From positions 1-46,353 of IMG/VR virus record IMGVR_UViG_3300023273_000787: 46,353 bases of DNA. One strand, given 5' to 3'. This document shows, piece after piece, positions 22,579-30,933 of the stretch. A program made the position numbers and the translations under genes. A model generated the notes under the pieces. It ran no database searches, was not told the origin of the DNA, and saw nothing but the letters and a program-made list of their open reading frames with translations. Position 1 is the stretch's first letter. The number at the start of each line of letters is the position of its first letter. The stretch is from a virus.

Positions 22579-22800
22579 ATGGATTCTGAAATTCTTGTAG
22601 ACACTTGGAATATTCTTAGCCTGTACATTAAAGACAAACAGCATGCAGCGGACCATTGGATCAATGAACTAATTGATCTGGGTATTGATGACGAGACTTT
22701 GGAAGAACTTGCTAATTCTGACAAGTACTTAGGCATAGCAGTTGATGAATTAAGTTCTACAACTGGCGATGATGACGATTTAGATTTTGATCAAGAATAA
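22579..22800 (+). CDS. Small acidic protein between uvsX and uvsY (73 aa)
   Basis: Begins one base after the uvsX stop. The product is helical (WNILSLYIKDKQHAADHWIN) with an aspartate-rich tail (GDDDDLDFDQE) that resembles DNA mimics or protein-interaction tails. Its position inside the recombination cluster suggests an accessory of UvsX or gp32, but no family is recognised. Confidence 0.6.
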   Translation: MDSEILVDTWNILSLYIKDKQHAADHWINELIDLGIDDETLEELANSDKYLGIAVDELSSTTGDDDDLDFDQE

Positions 22801-22810
22801 TACTCCAAGG

Positions 22811-22838
22811 TTGACTAAACTGACAGAAAGTGTAAAAT
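22811..22838 (+). promoter_or_regulatory. Sigma70-like promoter giving a leaderless uvsY mRNA
   Basis: TTGACT (22811-22816), 16-base spacer, TAAAAT (22833-22838), then 6 bases to ATG 22845, which falls on the predicted +1. No Shine-Dalgarno is present. Confidence 0.65.
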
Positions 22839-22844
22839 AGTAGT

Positions 22845-23306
22845 ATGTCCACTAATTGGTATACTAAAGTTGTTCAGGATATGTCTGCTATTCCTGACTT
22901 TATACACTACTATGAGTCTGAGCTAGAACAAGCTCGTAAAGAAATAGGCATACACGGACTTGTTGAGAAAAGTATCAAAGAACTACCAGCAGTAACCGAA
23001 ATACGTTTTAATCAACTACAAGAAGTTGAAGCAGTTCTTAATCATCTAAACATACAACTACGTAAAATACGTCGCAAACACTTTGTTAAGTACTTGGAAA
23101 ACTATCCTCGTGCTCTAACAAGCAGAGATGCTGAAAAGTATGTGGATGGCGAAGATGAGGTAGTTGACTTTGAAACTATCATTAATGAAGTAGCACTACT
23201 ACGAAATAAGTGGTTGGGTATCATGAAGGGTCTGGATAGCAAGCAATGGATGAGCGGTCATATTGTTCGGTTACGTACAGCTGGTATGGAAGATGTCCAA
23301 GTATAA
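22845..23306 (+). CDS. uvsY: Recombination mediator UvsY (153 aa)
   Basis: UvsY displaces gp32 and loads UvsX on ssDNA. The signature block is clear: IQLRKIRRKHFVKYLENYPR (residues 66-85), RALTSRDAEKYVDGEDEVVD and INEVALLRNKWLGIMKGLDS near 110-130. Length is close to T4 UvsY (137 aa). Its own promoter gives independent expression. The 3' end overlaps the next radical SAM gene by 14 bases. Confidence 0.9.
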   Translation: MSTNWYTKVVQDMSAIPDFIHYYESELEQARKEIGIHGLVEKSIKELPAVTEIRFNQLQEVEAVLNHLNIQLRKIRRKHFVKYLENYPRALTSRDAEKYVDGEDEVVDFETIINEVALLRNKWLGIMKGLDSKQWMSGHIVRLRTAGMEDVQV

Positions 23307-24420
23307 ATGTTACGCACCATGGGCTAGCCTGGATATAAGTCCGCAGGGAGATATAACTCCCTGCTGCAAATTTCGTACACAAGGTTATAACCGTTATAAC
23401 ATCACTAAAAACACAATAAAAGAATATACAGAAAGTGATTTCCTTAAAGGAATCAAACAGGAGTTTCTGTCTGGCAGTTTCCCTCAGGGTTGTATACGTT
23501 GTGTACAGGATGAACAGATAGGCACACCCAGTAAAAGACAACTAGATTACGAACGTTGGACTGAGCAGTATGACAACTGGCAAGAAGAGGATGGGTATAT
23601 TACTACAAGTATTGCATTTGGTAATACCTGTAACTTGAAGTGTGTAATGTGTGGTCCATACGCTAGCAGTAGATGGCGTCAAGAACAAAAAGACTTATAT
23701 AATATCGATATTAAAAGTCTTGAATATTTGAATGACAGTATTGTAGACCAGCTACACGCTAGCATGCCGAATGTTATACACATTGACATACCGGGCGGAG
23801 AGCCTTTTCTAAGTGAACCACTAAAACAACTGGACTTTCTTTCAAGATTACGAGAACGTGCCAGTAACGTAACCTTACATTACACTACTAATACCCAAGT
23901 AATGCCAGACGAACGTTGGTTAGTAGAATGGAGCAACTTTAAAGAAATAGACGTACAACTTAGTATTGATGGTGTGGGAAGCCATTATGAATATATTAGA
24001 TATCCTGGCAACTGGAATGTACTACTAAAAAACGTAGAACAATGGTTGCAGTATCAACAGGATTATGGCAATATAAGACTTAGTGTTAGTCATACAGTTG
24101 GAGCATATAACATATTCTATATGCAGGAATTTTGGGATTGGTGTAAACAAACAGGATTGCCAAAGCCTTACTTGGGAAAAGTATTTGCTCCAGATCACTT
24201 TCGTCCGGATGTGTGGATAGGTGACGCAAGAACACTAATTAAAGACAAGCTAAGTAACAGTACACAACCTGAGATCAAAACGTGGATTAATCTTTTTGAT
24301 AATCCTGTACTTGAACACACATTTAGATTGTTTGTTGACTGGATTAAAAGACATGACGCTTATCGCAGAAATAGTTTTAAGAACACATTTAAAGAGTTAG
24401 CACGATATGTCTCTGTCTAA
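23293..24420 (+). CDS. Second radical SAM protein, twitch/SPASM type (375 aa)
   Basis: ATG 23293 is preferred (GGAAG upstream) over the open frame from 23263. CNLKCVMC (C113, C117, C120) is the SAM cluster motif and GGEPF lies near residue 170. The N-terminus CYAPWASLDISPQGDITPCC, plus GCIRC near 67, is the pre-barrel cysteine set also seen in the protein at 19228; the two are related and both sit beside replication genes. It overlaps uvsY upstream and the next gene by 14 bases downstream, so it is co-translated with uvsY. Substrate unknown. Confidence 0.82.
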   Translation: MSKYKCYAPWASLDISPQGDITPCCKFRTQGYNRYNITKNTIKEYTESDFLKGIKQEFLSGSFPQGCIRCVQDEQIGTPSKRQLDYERWTEQYDNWQEEDGYITTSIAFGNTCNLKCVMCGPYASSRWRQEQKDLYNIDIKSLEYLNDSIVDQLHASMPNVIHIDIPGGEPFLSEPLKQLDFLSRLRERASNVTLHYTTNTQVMPDERWLVEWSNFKEIDVQLSIDGVGSHYEYIRYPGNWNVLLKNVEQWLQYQQDYGNIRLSVSHTVGAYNIFYMQEFWDWCKQTGLPKPYLGKVFAPDHFRPDVWIGDARTLIKDKLSNSTQPEIKTWINLFDNPVLEHTFRLFVDWIKRHDAYRRNSFKNTFKELARYVSV

Positions 24421-24730
24421 CTATAACGAAGTTTTTGAACTTATGAAACATATAGAAACAACTAAAGAAACATTTCTTGAAGAACAGCAGAAGTTTCTAA
24501 AGGCTATGCGTAACAAGAAAGTGGATAAAGATAGTTGGCGACGTTATAGAGATTGTCAGGGCCTGTTTAGTACAGCAGAAAAGTATCTTAACCAAGCTCA
24601 TAGTACTGCCTTAATTGCTGCTAACAAACCAACACAAAAAAGTATTACTGATATCAACTATAATCTCAGTTTATTTGACATTACCTGGACGCAAGCTAGA
24701 CATTATAGCTTTATTGGAGTATTATCATAA
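24407..24730 (+). CDS. Small helical protein, unknown (107 aa)
   Basis: Overlaps the radical SAM gene by 14 bases and the following methyltransferase by TAATG, so the three are a translational unit. The sequence is largely helical and charged (TKETFLEEQQKFLKAMRNKK near residues 18-37) with DITWTQARHYSFIGVLS at the end. No motif known. It could be a partner or, less likely, a substrate of the adjacent enzymes. Confidence 0.55.
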   Translation: MSLSNYNEVFELMKHIETTKETFLEEQQKFLKAMRNKKVDKDSWRRYRDCQGLFSTAEKYLNQAHSTALIAANKPTQKSITDINYNLSLFDITWTQARHYSFIGVLS

Positions 24731-25494
24731 TGTTTGAAAGTCAGGAAAAAAGTCATGAACACAGTATGGCTGTTATAAATGCTCTTAATCAATATGATGA
24801 CTTCCTAGTCAGCATTAAGGCCTTACTTGACTTAGGATGTGGTAAGGGTTATGATCTAAATACCTGGGCGAATATCAAGCTGATGGACGATGAGGGCAAC
24901 GCTACACGCCCACTTAACATTAAATGTATTGGTTTAGATCGTAAGGTTTACAAAGATACTACTGAAACTCAATCAGGAAATATCAGGTTAGTTGAACATG
25001 ACTTTAATCTACCCGGAGACTTGCCTACGCCTAGAAAGGTAGATGTTGCCTGGTGTCATGATGTATTGCAGTATAGTTATTCTCCACTAGAACTACTAGG
25101 TAAAATTAACAGGGCAATGAATAAAAATGGTATGCTATACTTGTGCGTTCCTAGTGCAGTTAATGTTAAATATAAAAAGTTTCACAACTACACTCCTAGC
25201 AATCATTACGCAACATTTACACTGACGCAACTTATCTATTTTCTTGCTTTAAATGGTTTTGATTGTAAAGATGCTTACTTTAAAAAAGAGCCCTACGTGG
25301 ATATGATTGAGGTTATCACATATAAAAACTCAGACCCATTAGAATATGATCTAAGTTGGTATGATCTGGTAGAGCGTAAGATCCTTAATGAAAATGCCAG
25401 TAACATTGTTAACAGTTTGGGCTACTTGTCAGACCAGGGATTGATTACTAAATGGATAGATGGCGTTGTATATGATTATAGGCATCATAGTTAA
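24730..25494 (+). CDS. SAM-dependent methyltransferase (254 aa)
   Basis: Class I methyltransferase motif I LLDLGCGKGYD lies at about residues 36-46, with acidic motif II after CIGLDRKV and VAWCHDVLQYSYSPLELL (motif IV/post region) near 106-123. A small-molecule or glycan methyltransferase is the most likely role, given the downstream island. The 3' end overlaps the convergent minus-strand gene by 4 bases. The acceptor is unknown. Confidence 0.72.
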   Translation: MFESQEKSHEHSMAVINALNQYDDFLVSIKALLDLGCGKGYDLNTWANIKLMDDEGNATRPLNIKCIGLDRKVYKDTTETQSGNIRLVEHDFNLPGDLPTPRKVDVAWCHDVLQYSYSPLELLGKINRAMNKNGMLYLCVPSAVNVKYKKFHNYTPSNHYATFTLTQLIYFLALNGFDCKDAYFKKEPYVDMIEVITYKNSDPLEYDLSWYDLVERKILNENASNIVNSLGYLSDQGLITKWIDGVVYDYRHHS

Positions 25495-26348
25495 AGTTTC
25501 TGTCTGATACGCTGCCATTGAACGCCTATCTCGTCAGCACGCCATTCAATATTACACATTTCTATCAGCCATTTTTCTCTGGTTACAAACCGTCTTTCTT
25601 TAAGTGTACTGCCTGCTTTCCACGCAAGACTATGAGGTGTTACCACAGCAGGAACTCCTCGTAAAATAGAAGTTATTCCTGCATTACTACTATGGCTTAC
25701 TGTTAGATAAGTCTCTCGAAGCTGATCTTCCAGGTCAAAACTGTCATAGGTTTTTTGCACATGCTTTGCAATATTCCATTCACAGTTTTGTTCCTTATAC
25801 CAATTTGGATCAGTTAATTGGAAATGTAAATTTTCTCTAAATCGTGGATGTGATCTAATCACAATTGGCTTATCATATATTTTACGAATATTAGTAACAG
25901 TTTCGCGGAAGTATGTATCCATGTCCGGCATATTAGCCCATTGCAGGCTATGAGCATGCTGACCACACACCAGTATATAGGGCTTATCCTCGAACACCCA
26001 CGGTGCTCTTTCGATACCTAATTGCTTGACCCTGTCAGGATTTACACCCACATCAAGTGCAAAGTCAGCGTCACGATTGATACCATTAATACCTAACTTC
26101 CAGGTTTCGTTACGTATCAGTCCGCCAACTTCTATTACTATAACTGGTTTACCTTGTGCTCTATAATGTTCCCATACACGTTTATTGCCGCTCATTTTAC
26201 CAAACCAGAGGACACTCCAGATAAGTGCTGCGTCAGCATCCATGTTGTTTTCCACCAGCGTGTCTGAAGACCGTATAGCATCCAGAAGTTGTGGATAAAC
26301 CATATTGTTATTACTAGGTAAGTTACTGGGAAAATGTGAAATAATCAT
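25491..26348 (-). CDS. Glycosyltransferase-like (capsule-export/KpsC style) protein (285 aa)
   Basis: The start is taken at ATG 26348; the open frame to 26447 would overlap the divergent gene. Pattern: IVIEVGGLIRNETWKLGING, DKPYILVCGQHAHSLQW, KPIVIRSHPRF near the middle, and a C-terminal HSSNAGITSILRGVPAVVTP loop that resembles the donor-binding region of GT-B-like capsule enzymes. It probably acts in phage- or host-surface glycan synthesis. It is a relative of the GT-like proteins at 28552 and 30112 in its C-terminal logic. No clear Shine-Dalgarno is visible before ATG 26348. Confidence 0.6.
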   Translation of the reverse strand: MIISHFPSNLPSNNNMVYPQLLDAIRSSDTLVENNMDADAALIWSVLWFGKMSGNKRVWEHYRAQGKPVIVIEVGGLIRNETWKLGINGINRDADFALDVGVNPDRVKQLGIERAPWVFEDKPYILVCGQHAHSLQWANMPDMDTYFRETVTNIRKIYDKPIVIRSHPRFRENLHFQLTDPNWYKEQNCEWNIAKHVQKTYDSFDLEDQLRETYLTVSHSSNAGITSILRGVPAVVTPHSLAWKAGSTLKERRFVTREKWLIEMCNIEWRADEIGVQWQRIRQKL

Positions 26349-26350
26349 TT

Positions 26351-26370
26351 TATAAATATGTGTATATAAT
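26351..26370 (+). promoter_or_regulatory. Late and -10 boxes in the 51-base divergent spacer
   Basis: TATAAATA at 26351-26358 and TATAAT at 26365-26370, both on the plus strand, about 30-40 bases before ATG 26400. The minus gene starts at 26348, so control elements for both directions share this spacer. Confidence 0.55.
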
Positions 26371-26399
26371 CGGATACTTATCAGAAAGAAATCCTTAAA

Positions 26400-27803
26400 A
26401 TGAAAAATTGGTTTACTATTCCAGGAATAGCCGAGGATGGATTGCAAACTTTAGAAAATAGGATACATGGATTGGGTTATATAAAAGATTTTTATACGAC
26501 CTATACTCATAATCATCCTGTATTTTTAGATTTGGGCAGCGCAGAAGGCCTAATAAGTGATTACGTTTTTGGTAAAGACAGTATTGTAACCTGCATTGAT
26601 GCTAATACTGATAGTATAGATATTGCTAAAAAAATTTATAAAGACCGCCCCAATTATAGTTTTCTTAATCTAGACTTAAACGAATTTAAAACCATAGACA
26701 GTCTTCAGAGGAAGTATGATTGTGTTCTTATGCTAGCAGTACTCCAAAAGTTAAAAGATCCGCTGGGTTTTTTAGACCATATAGTAAGTAGAACTCAGTC
26801 TTATATGTACTGTATACGAGTACCACAAAAGTTTTTGGATAGTTATGAAATCAAGTTTAAAAAAATTATGGAAACTCGATATGACCTTAACAGAAGAGTA
26901 ACTGGCGAACAGGACAATCAGGGTATACTATTTGTTTATGTTAGAAAAGGACATACTCTAAGAACAGCCAAACTTAATGAGAGTTATAAAAAAGTTATAG
27001 TAAAGTACAATGACCTTTTGGCCAGCGATACTGTATTGTGGAGTTTCCCTAAATCTGGCAGGACCTGGCTAAGATATTTGTTTGCTTGCTATGTGCAGCA
27101 CACAACTAGCCTAGCAAGTTTTAGTTTAGAATTTATCCCAGCGGAGGATTGGAACAAATATAGGCATCAGAGTGATTTCCCTCATATTCAGTTCACACAC
27201 AACTATTATGATCATTATCAGAATGAATTAGGCTACGACAGTATAATACATCAGGATGTTTTAGATACTAAACCAGTTATATTTCTACACCGCCACCCGC
27301 TGGATGTTATAGTAAGCTTCTATTATCAAAAAAAGCTTAGGGAAAAACAGTACTCGGGCAATTTAGAATCTTTTATTTTTGATAGCACTTATGGCATAGT
27401 AAGGCACATAAAATATATGAATACTGCGCTTGATTATCTGCAGAATAGGCAGAACGTTCTTTATGTTAGTTATGAAAAACTAAGACAAGATACAGAACGA
27501 GAAGTAAAAAGAATTTTTGATTTTATGAACTACAATTATAATAATGATGCTTTATTAAAAAGCATTTCAGATAGTGAATTTTCTCGTATGCAGGAACAAG
27601 AAATACTAGCTAGTAAAAAAAGCAAATTTGCGAAAACATCTAGACTGGGTATTAACAACTGGTCAGGCAGTTCCGACCAATTAAAAGCCAGAAAAGGTAT
27701 AGTCCATAACTACGAAAACGAATTGGGCAAACATTATTCAGAAAAACTTTTGTCTAATCCAGATATTAGTAATTTAATCCTTAGGCTTAGTTCTCTCAAC
27801 TAA
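26400..27803 (+). CDS. Methyltransferase-sulfotransferase fusion (467 aa)
   Basis: Residues 1-190 form a class I methyltransferase: VFLDLGSAEGLIS near 40-52, VTCIDANTDSIDIA near 62-75, YDCVLMLAVLQKLKDPLGFL near 105-124. Residues 205-467 form a PAPS-dependent sulfotransferase: 5'-phosphosulfate loop SFPKSGRTWLRYLF near 214-227, 3'-phosphate motif FLHRHPLDVIVSFYYQKK near 295-312, and RKGIVHNYEN near 430 in place of RKGxxGDW. It would transfer methyl and sulfate to the same acceptor, presumably a glycan. The 3' end overlaps the convergent gene by 30 bases. Sulfate donor supply may come from the APS-kinase-like protein at 42995. Confidence 0.8.
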   Translation: MKNWFTIPGIAEDGLQTLENRIHGLGYIKDFYTTYTHNHPVFLDLGSAEGLISDYVFGKDSIVTCIDANTDSIDIAKKIYKDRPNYSFLNLDLNEFKTIDSLQRKYDCVLMLAVLQKLKDPLGFLDHIVSRTQSYMYCIRVPQKFLDSYEIKFKKIMETRYDLNRRVTGEQDNQGILFVYVRKGHTLRTAKLNESYKKVIVKYNDLLASDTVLWSFPKSGRTWLRYLFACYVQHTTSLASFSLEFIPAEDWNKYRHQSDFPHIQFTHNYYDHYQNELGYDSIIHQDVLDTKPVIFLHRHPLDVIVSFYYQKKLREKQYSGNLESFIFDSTYGIVRHIKYMNTALDYLQNRQNVLYVSYEKLRQDTEREVKRIFDFMNYNYNNDALLKSISDSEFSRMQEQEILASKKSKFAKTSRLGINNWSGSSDQLKARKGIVHNYENELGKHYSEKLLSNPDISNLILRLSSLN

Positions 27804-28565
27804 TTTTTCTACTTCAGCGTAAACCTGATCGATGGATATCATACGCATTGTATCCTTGCAGTGACTACAATCAAAAAGGTTACCACAACCATATGGATAT
27901 CTATTATCTTCAACATAGATGCTTGTGTGTGACTCATAGCCAGTGGCATAAGGACTTATGAATCCTCCAAACACTACTACGGCAGGTAACCCAAATGCAG
28001 CAGCGGCATGGTGCATTCCGCCCTCATTGCCCAAATAAAATGCGGCATGACTTAAAATACCAAAAGCACTTCTTATATCATTAGTTTCAATAAATCTAAC
28101 ATTTTTTAATTTAGCTGATGCAGCAACACCGCATTGAACTACAGTTATATTTTGCTGTCTTAATTTGTTAACTATGTGCTGATATTTTTCTAAACCCCAA
28201 CTTTTGTTTTCGCCACTAACTTTGCCTTTTACATTGGGCTCTATGTATACATAATATTCTTCACTGACACTCGCTCTAGCCATACTAGATTCTTTTTCTG
28301 TCAGATAGATTTCTCCTGGTTTAAGATCAGCACGCTTAAAAATAAAACGGCTATTCTGATGATCGTGACGTTCTATATATAGTCTGGGCCTGATCTCTAG
28401 TTTTATTGGATTGTCCTGATAGCTTTTAGTTAGTATAGGATTATTATCATATACTGGACTCCAGCGGCATGCTCCCACCACACAAGGCATGACTAGCCGT
28501 CCTGGATTAGCATCAACTAAGTTCCTGGCTTGTCGTGTCACCATTATGTCATCACCCATGCCCAT
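27774..28565 (-). CDS. Heptosyltransferase-like (GT9) glycosyltransferase (263 aa)
   Basis: The C-terminal half matches ADP-heptose:LPS heptosyltransferase style GT9 enzymes: YHIVNKLRQQ-type helix, VVQCGVAAS, AFYLGNEGGMHHAAAAFGLP (residues about 177-196, the donor loop) and VVVFGGFISPYATGY. The start MGMGDDIMVTRQARN is the phage/GT9 N-terminal P-loop-like glycine segment. It overlaps the upstream gene by 14 bases in the three-gene minus operon (30065 to 27774). A four-Cys segment near the C-terminus (CGNLFDCSHC) could bind zinc. Confidence 0.7.
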   Translation of the reverse strand: MGMGDDIMVTRQARNLVDANPGRLVMPCVVGACRWSPVYDNNPILTKSYQDNPIKLEIRPRLYIERHDHQNSRFIFKRADLKPGEIYLTEKESSMARASVSEEYYVYIEPNVKGKVSGENKSWGLEKYQHIVNKLRQQNITVVQCGVAASAKLKNVRFIETNDIRSAFGILSHAAFYLGNEGGMHHAAAAFGLPAVVVFGGFISPYATGYESHTSIYVEDNRYPYGCGNLFDCSHCKDTMRMISIDQVYAEVEKLVERTKPKD

Positions 28566-29370
28566 TAACTATTCTCCATGCAGTACCATTTGATATTTCT
28601 TCTCTAGTAAACTGGCAATAGTTAATGTGCCAGAAGTGCTTTTCCTGATCATCAAGCATTGGCGTCTCTATTGTACTTATATCCGTGTTCCCCATTACAC
28701 TGGCAGCATTAATAGGATCAACAAACGCTGGTACGCCCTGTGCTATTGCTTCCCATACAGCACTGCTCTGAAAAGCTACAACTGCCCAAGCATCCTCAAG
28801 TTCTTCTGTCAAACTAAGTTTGCTTGCATCCGGTCTTTTAATATGTCCAGCGTTTATCATGTAGCCGTTTTCCCAGCCTATTTTAGTTTCCGCAGGCTTG
28901 TATCTTACATATATTGGCCTATCAGTATATTCCTTTAATCTACATATAGTGTCTTCCAACCAATTCTGTTTATTGAATATGTGGGCAAAACTTTCTGTAG
29001 GGGGGAAAATTATGATCCGCGATCCTGTTTTACGCCATGGTTTTATGTTTATAGGATTTTGAATAAACCTGTCTGATTGCCTAGGAGTAAATTTTGTGTT
29101 TTGAAGCCCGTTGTGTGTTATACGTAAATATGCCTTGTTCCCGTAATAGCAATTATCACCATAGTAAAACTCGTGGCTAGTCTCTAAACACTGTTTTAAA
29201 ATTAAATCACTACCACGCAAACAACCCCATAAGAATACTGGATCACTATCTAGCGACCGGGTCTTTATATAATCAGTATTATTGGCTAGTTTACCCTTAC
29301 TACCCTTAGCAAACATGCGTACAATTTCATCACCCTTGGCTGTTCCTTGTAGGTAGCAACTTACAGTCAT
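28552..29370 (-). CDS. Glycosyltransferase-like protein, paralogue of the 30112 gene (272 aa)
   Basis: The start is ATG 29370, which overlaps the upstream stop as TAATG; the open frame to 29436 is not used. The C-terminal half carries YTDRPIYVRYKPAETK, LTEELEDAWAVVAFQSSAVW, EAIAQGVPAFVDP and HINYCQFTREEISNGTAW, each with a counterpart in the plus-strand gene at 30112. This looks like a GT-B donor-binding half without a recognised N-terminal half. Predicted role: transfer of a sugar in the surface-glycan island; acceptor unknown. Confidence 0.62.
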   Translation of the reverse strand: MTVSCYLQGTAKGDEIVRMFAKGSKGKLANNTDYIKTRSLDSDPVFLWGCLRGSDLILKQCLETSHEFYYGDNCYYGNKAYLRITHNGLQNTKFTPRQSDRFIQNPINIKPWRKTGSRIIIFPPTESFAHIFNKQNWLEDTICRLKEYTDRPIYVRYKPAETKIGWENGYMINAGHIKRPDASKLSLTEELEDAWAVVAFQSSAVWEAIAQGVPAFVDPINAASVMGNTDISTIETPMLDDQEKHFWHINYCQFTREEISNGTAWRIVNGHG

Positions 29371-30065
29371 TACTTGGTATAAACAGTTTCTTTGTTTCTG
29401 TTTCCACGTAGTACATATCCAAACTGTGTAAGCCACGCTGTAATGGCATTTTTCTCAGCAATTTCATCTTGTGAGCGAGTTGCCAATTCCATAACAAGCA
29501 CCGGGCTCTGATTTTTTAATAACTCAGTAGCACCCTTCAGCACACCAAACTCGTGTCCTTGTACATCAATTTTAATAAAGTCAACGTCTGTAAAATTAAA
29601 ACTGTCAAGAGTCCTAACTTCAACGTCAATAGATTTAATGTTATCCATATCAGGCTTGCCAACAGTAGGGCCCTGTAATACTCCATTAAGATTTAAACTT
29701 ATATTTCCGCAACTAGTATCATGTATGTAAAGTGGGAAAGTTCCTGGTGTTTCGCTTAGGGCATAGGGATATAAGGTAACATTAGTTACGCCGTCTAGGT
29801 TTCGCTTATAGCAGTCACGATTTTCAGGATGAGGTTCAAACGCATGTACTTCAGCAAATTGCTCACTGAAGGGTTTACTCCAGGTACCTACGTTACCGCC
29901 AACATCAATTACTTTGCCAAAGTTCTTTACGAAGCTCAAAGCAAAATCACGTTGATTCTTCTGATAGGGGCAAGGGCGTTCAGTGATAGTTTTAGCAAAC
30001 GTATCAAAGTATTGTTGAAAATGTTGTTCCCATTCAGGAAACCACCAGCCATATACTTGTTTCAT
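29370..30065 (-). CDS. FkbM-family methyltransferase (231 aa)
   Basis: Motifs of the FkbM family are clear: VIDVGGNVGTWSKPF (about residues 53-67), VHAFEPHPENRDCYKRN, then VRTLDSFNFTDVDFIKIDVQ followed by GHEFGVLKGA. FkbM enzymes methylate sugar hydroxyls or similar groups. AAGGAG precedes ATG 30065, and a TATAAATA late box lies on the minus strand at 30087-30094, so this gene leads a late minus-strand operon with the two glycosyltransferases. Confidence 0.85.
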   Translation of the reverse strand: MKQVYGWWFPEWEQHFQQYFDTFAKTITERPCPYQKNQRDFALSFVKNFGKVIDVGGNVGTWSKPFSEQFAEVHAFEPHPENRDCYKRNLDGVTNVTLYPYALSETPGTFPLYIHDTSCGNISLNLNGVLQGPTVGKPDMDNIKSIDVEVRTLDSFNFTDVDFIKIDVQGHEFGVLKGATELLKNQSPVLVMELATRSQDEIAEKNAITAWLTQFGYVLRGNRNKETVYTK

Positions 30066-30076
30066 AACTACTCCTT

Positions 30077-30106
30077 TTGATAACTATATTTATATACGCA
30101 TATAAT
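30077..30106 (+). promoter_or_regulatory. Divergent promoter pair: leaderless plus-strand promoter and minus-strand late box
   Basis: On the plus strand TTGATA (30077-30082), 18-base spacer, TATAAT (30101-30106), then only 5 bases to ATG 30112. On the minus strand TATAAATA (30087-30094) serves the FkbM gene. Both lie within a 46-base spacer. Confidence 0.65.
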
Positions 30107-30111
30107 ATGTT

Positions 30112-30933
30112 ATGACTTTAAATTTATACTATAATACAAAAAGCGAAGGCAGCAAGTGTAACTGGGTAATGAACAGTTTACTAGCAGGTTGGCCCGACAG
30201 TCAGCCTGTTAGCAAACGAGCATATACTGGAGAGCCAGCCGCGTTCTGGGGATTTATTCAAAATAACTGGCCCATTATTGAACAACACGAAAAAAATAAT
30301 ACTGAATGGTGGTTCTGGGATATGCCGTTCTGGGGACGCTGGAGTAAAAATAGTAGCCAGGAACACTACTGGCATGCTGCAAAAAATAACATATATCCTA
30401 CTGTGGTTAAACCTATGCCAGCTGATAGATTTAGCAAGTGGCAGTGTAATGTTATAGAATATAAACGATCTGGTAAACATATTTTAATATGTCCTAGTAG
30501 TGATACTATGACACAATGGATAACGGGTAAGACGAGAGATGAGTGGACTTCTGATACTATACTAGAACTAAAAAAATATACAGATAGACCTATACATGTG
30601 AGATATAAACCTAGGGTACGTGGAATAAGTGGTCCAGACGCTGAGCCTTTGACTGGTCATTACAGTGTTCAACAAGAATTAGAAGACTGCTGGTGTGTAA
30701 TTACTACTGTAAGTTTAGTGGCGGTCGAAGCACAACTTCAGGGTGTACCTACCTTTTGTGATCCAAGAAGTTTTGCTGCTTCGGTAAGCCAGACAGATTT
30801 AAGTAGGATTGAAAATCCTATGTATGCTGACAGACATCCTTGGCTTTATTGGTTAGCATACAATCAGTTTACTGAAGCTGAAATAAAAAGTGGTCTGGCC
30901 TATAATATATTAACTAACTTGTATAAAGATTAA
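30112..30933 (+). CDS. Glycosyltransferase-like protein, paralogue of the 28552 gene (273 aa)
   Basis: No Shine-Dalgarno; ATG 30112 is 5 bases after TATAAT. Tryptophan-rich N-terminal half (NTEWWFWDMPFWGRW). The C-terminal half has YTDRPIHVRYKPRVRG, QQELEDCWCVITTVSLVAVE, AQLQGVPTFCDP and LAYNQFTEAEIKSGLAYN, parallel to the minus-strand gene at 28552-29370. Likely a glycosyltransferase of the same family with another sugar or acceptor. Its 3' end overlaps the convergent gene by 20 bases. Confidence 0.62.
   Translation: MTLNLYYNTKSEGSKCNWVMNSLLAGWPDSQPVSKRAYTGEPAAFWGFIQNNWPIIEQHEKNNTEWWFWDMPFWGRWSKNSSQEHYWHAAKNNIYPTVVKPMPADRFSKWQCNVIEYKRSGKHILICPSSDTMTQWITGKTRDEWTSDTILELKKYTDRPIHVRYKPRVRGISGPDAEPLTGHYSVQQELEDCWCVITTVSLVAVEAQLQGVPTFCDPRSFAASVSQTDLSRIENPMYADRHPWLYWLAYNQFTEAEIKSGLAYNILTNLYKD

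Noticed and set aside
26349-26447. 33-residue N-terminal extension of the minus-strand gene 25491-26348
   Set aside because: It would overlap the start of the divergent fusion gene and cross its promoter boxes; ATG 26348 is the simpler start.
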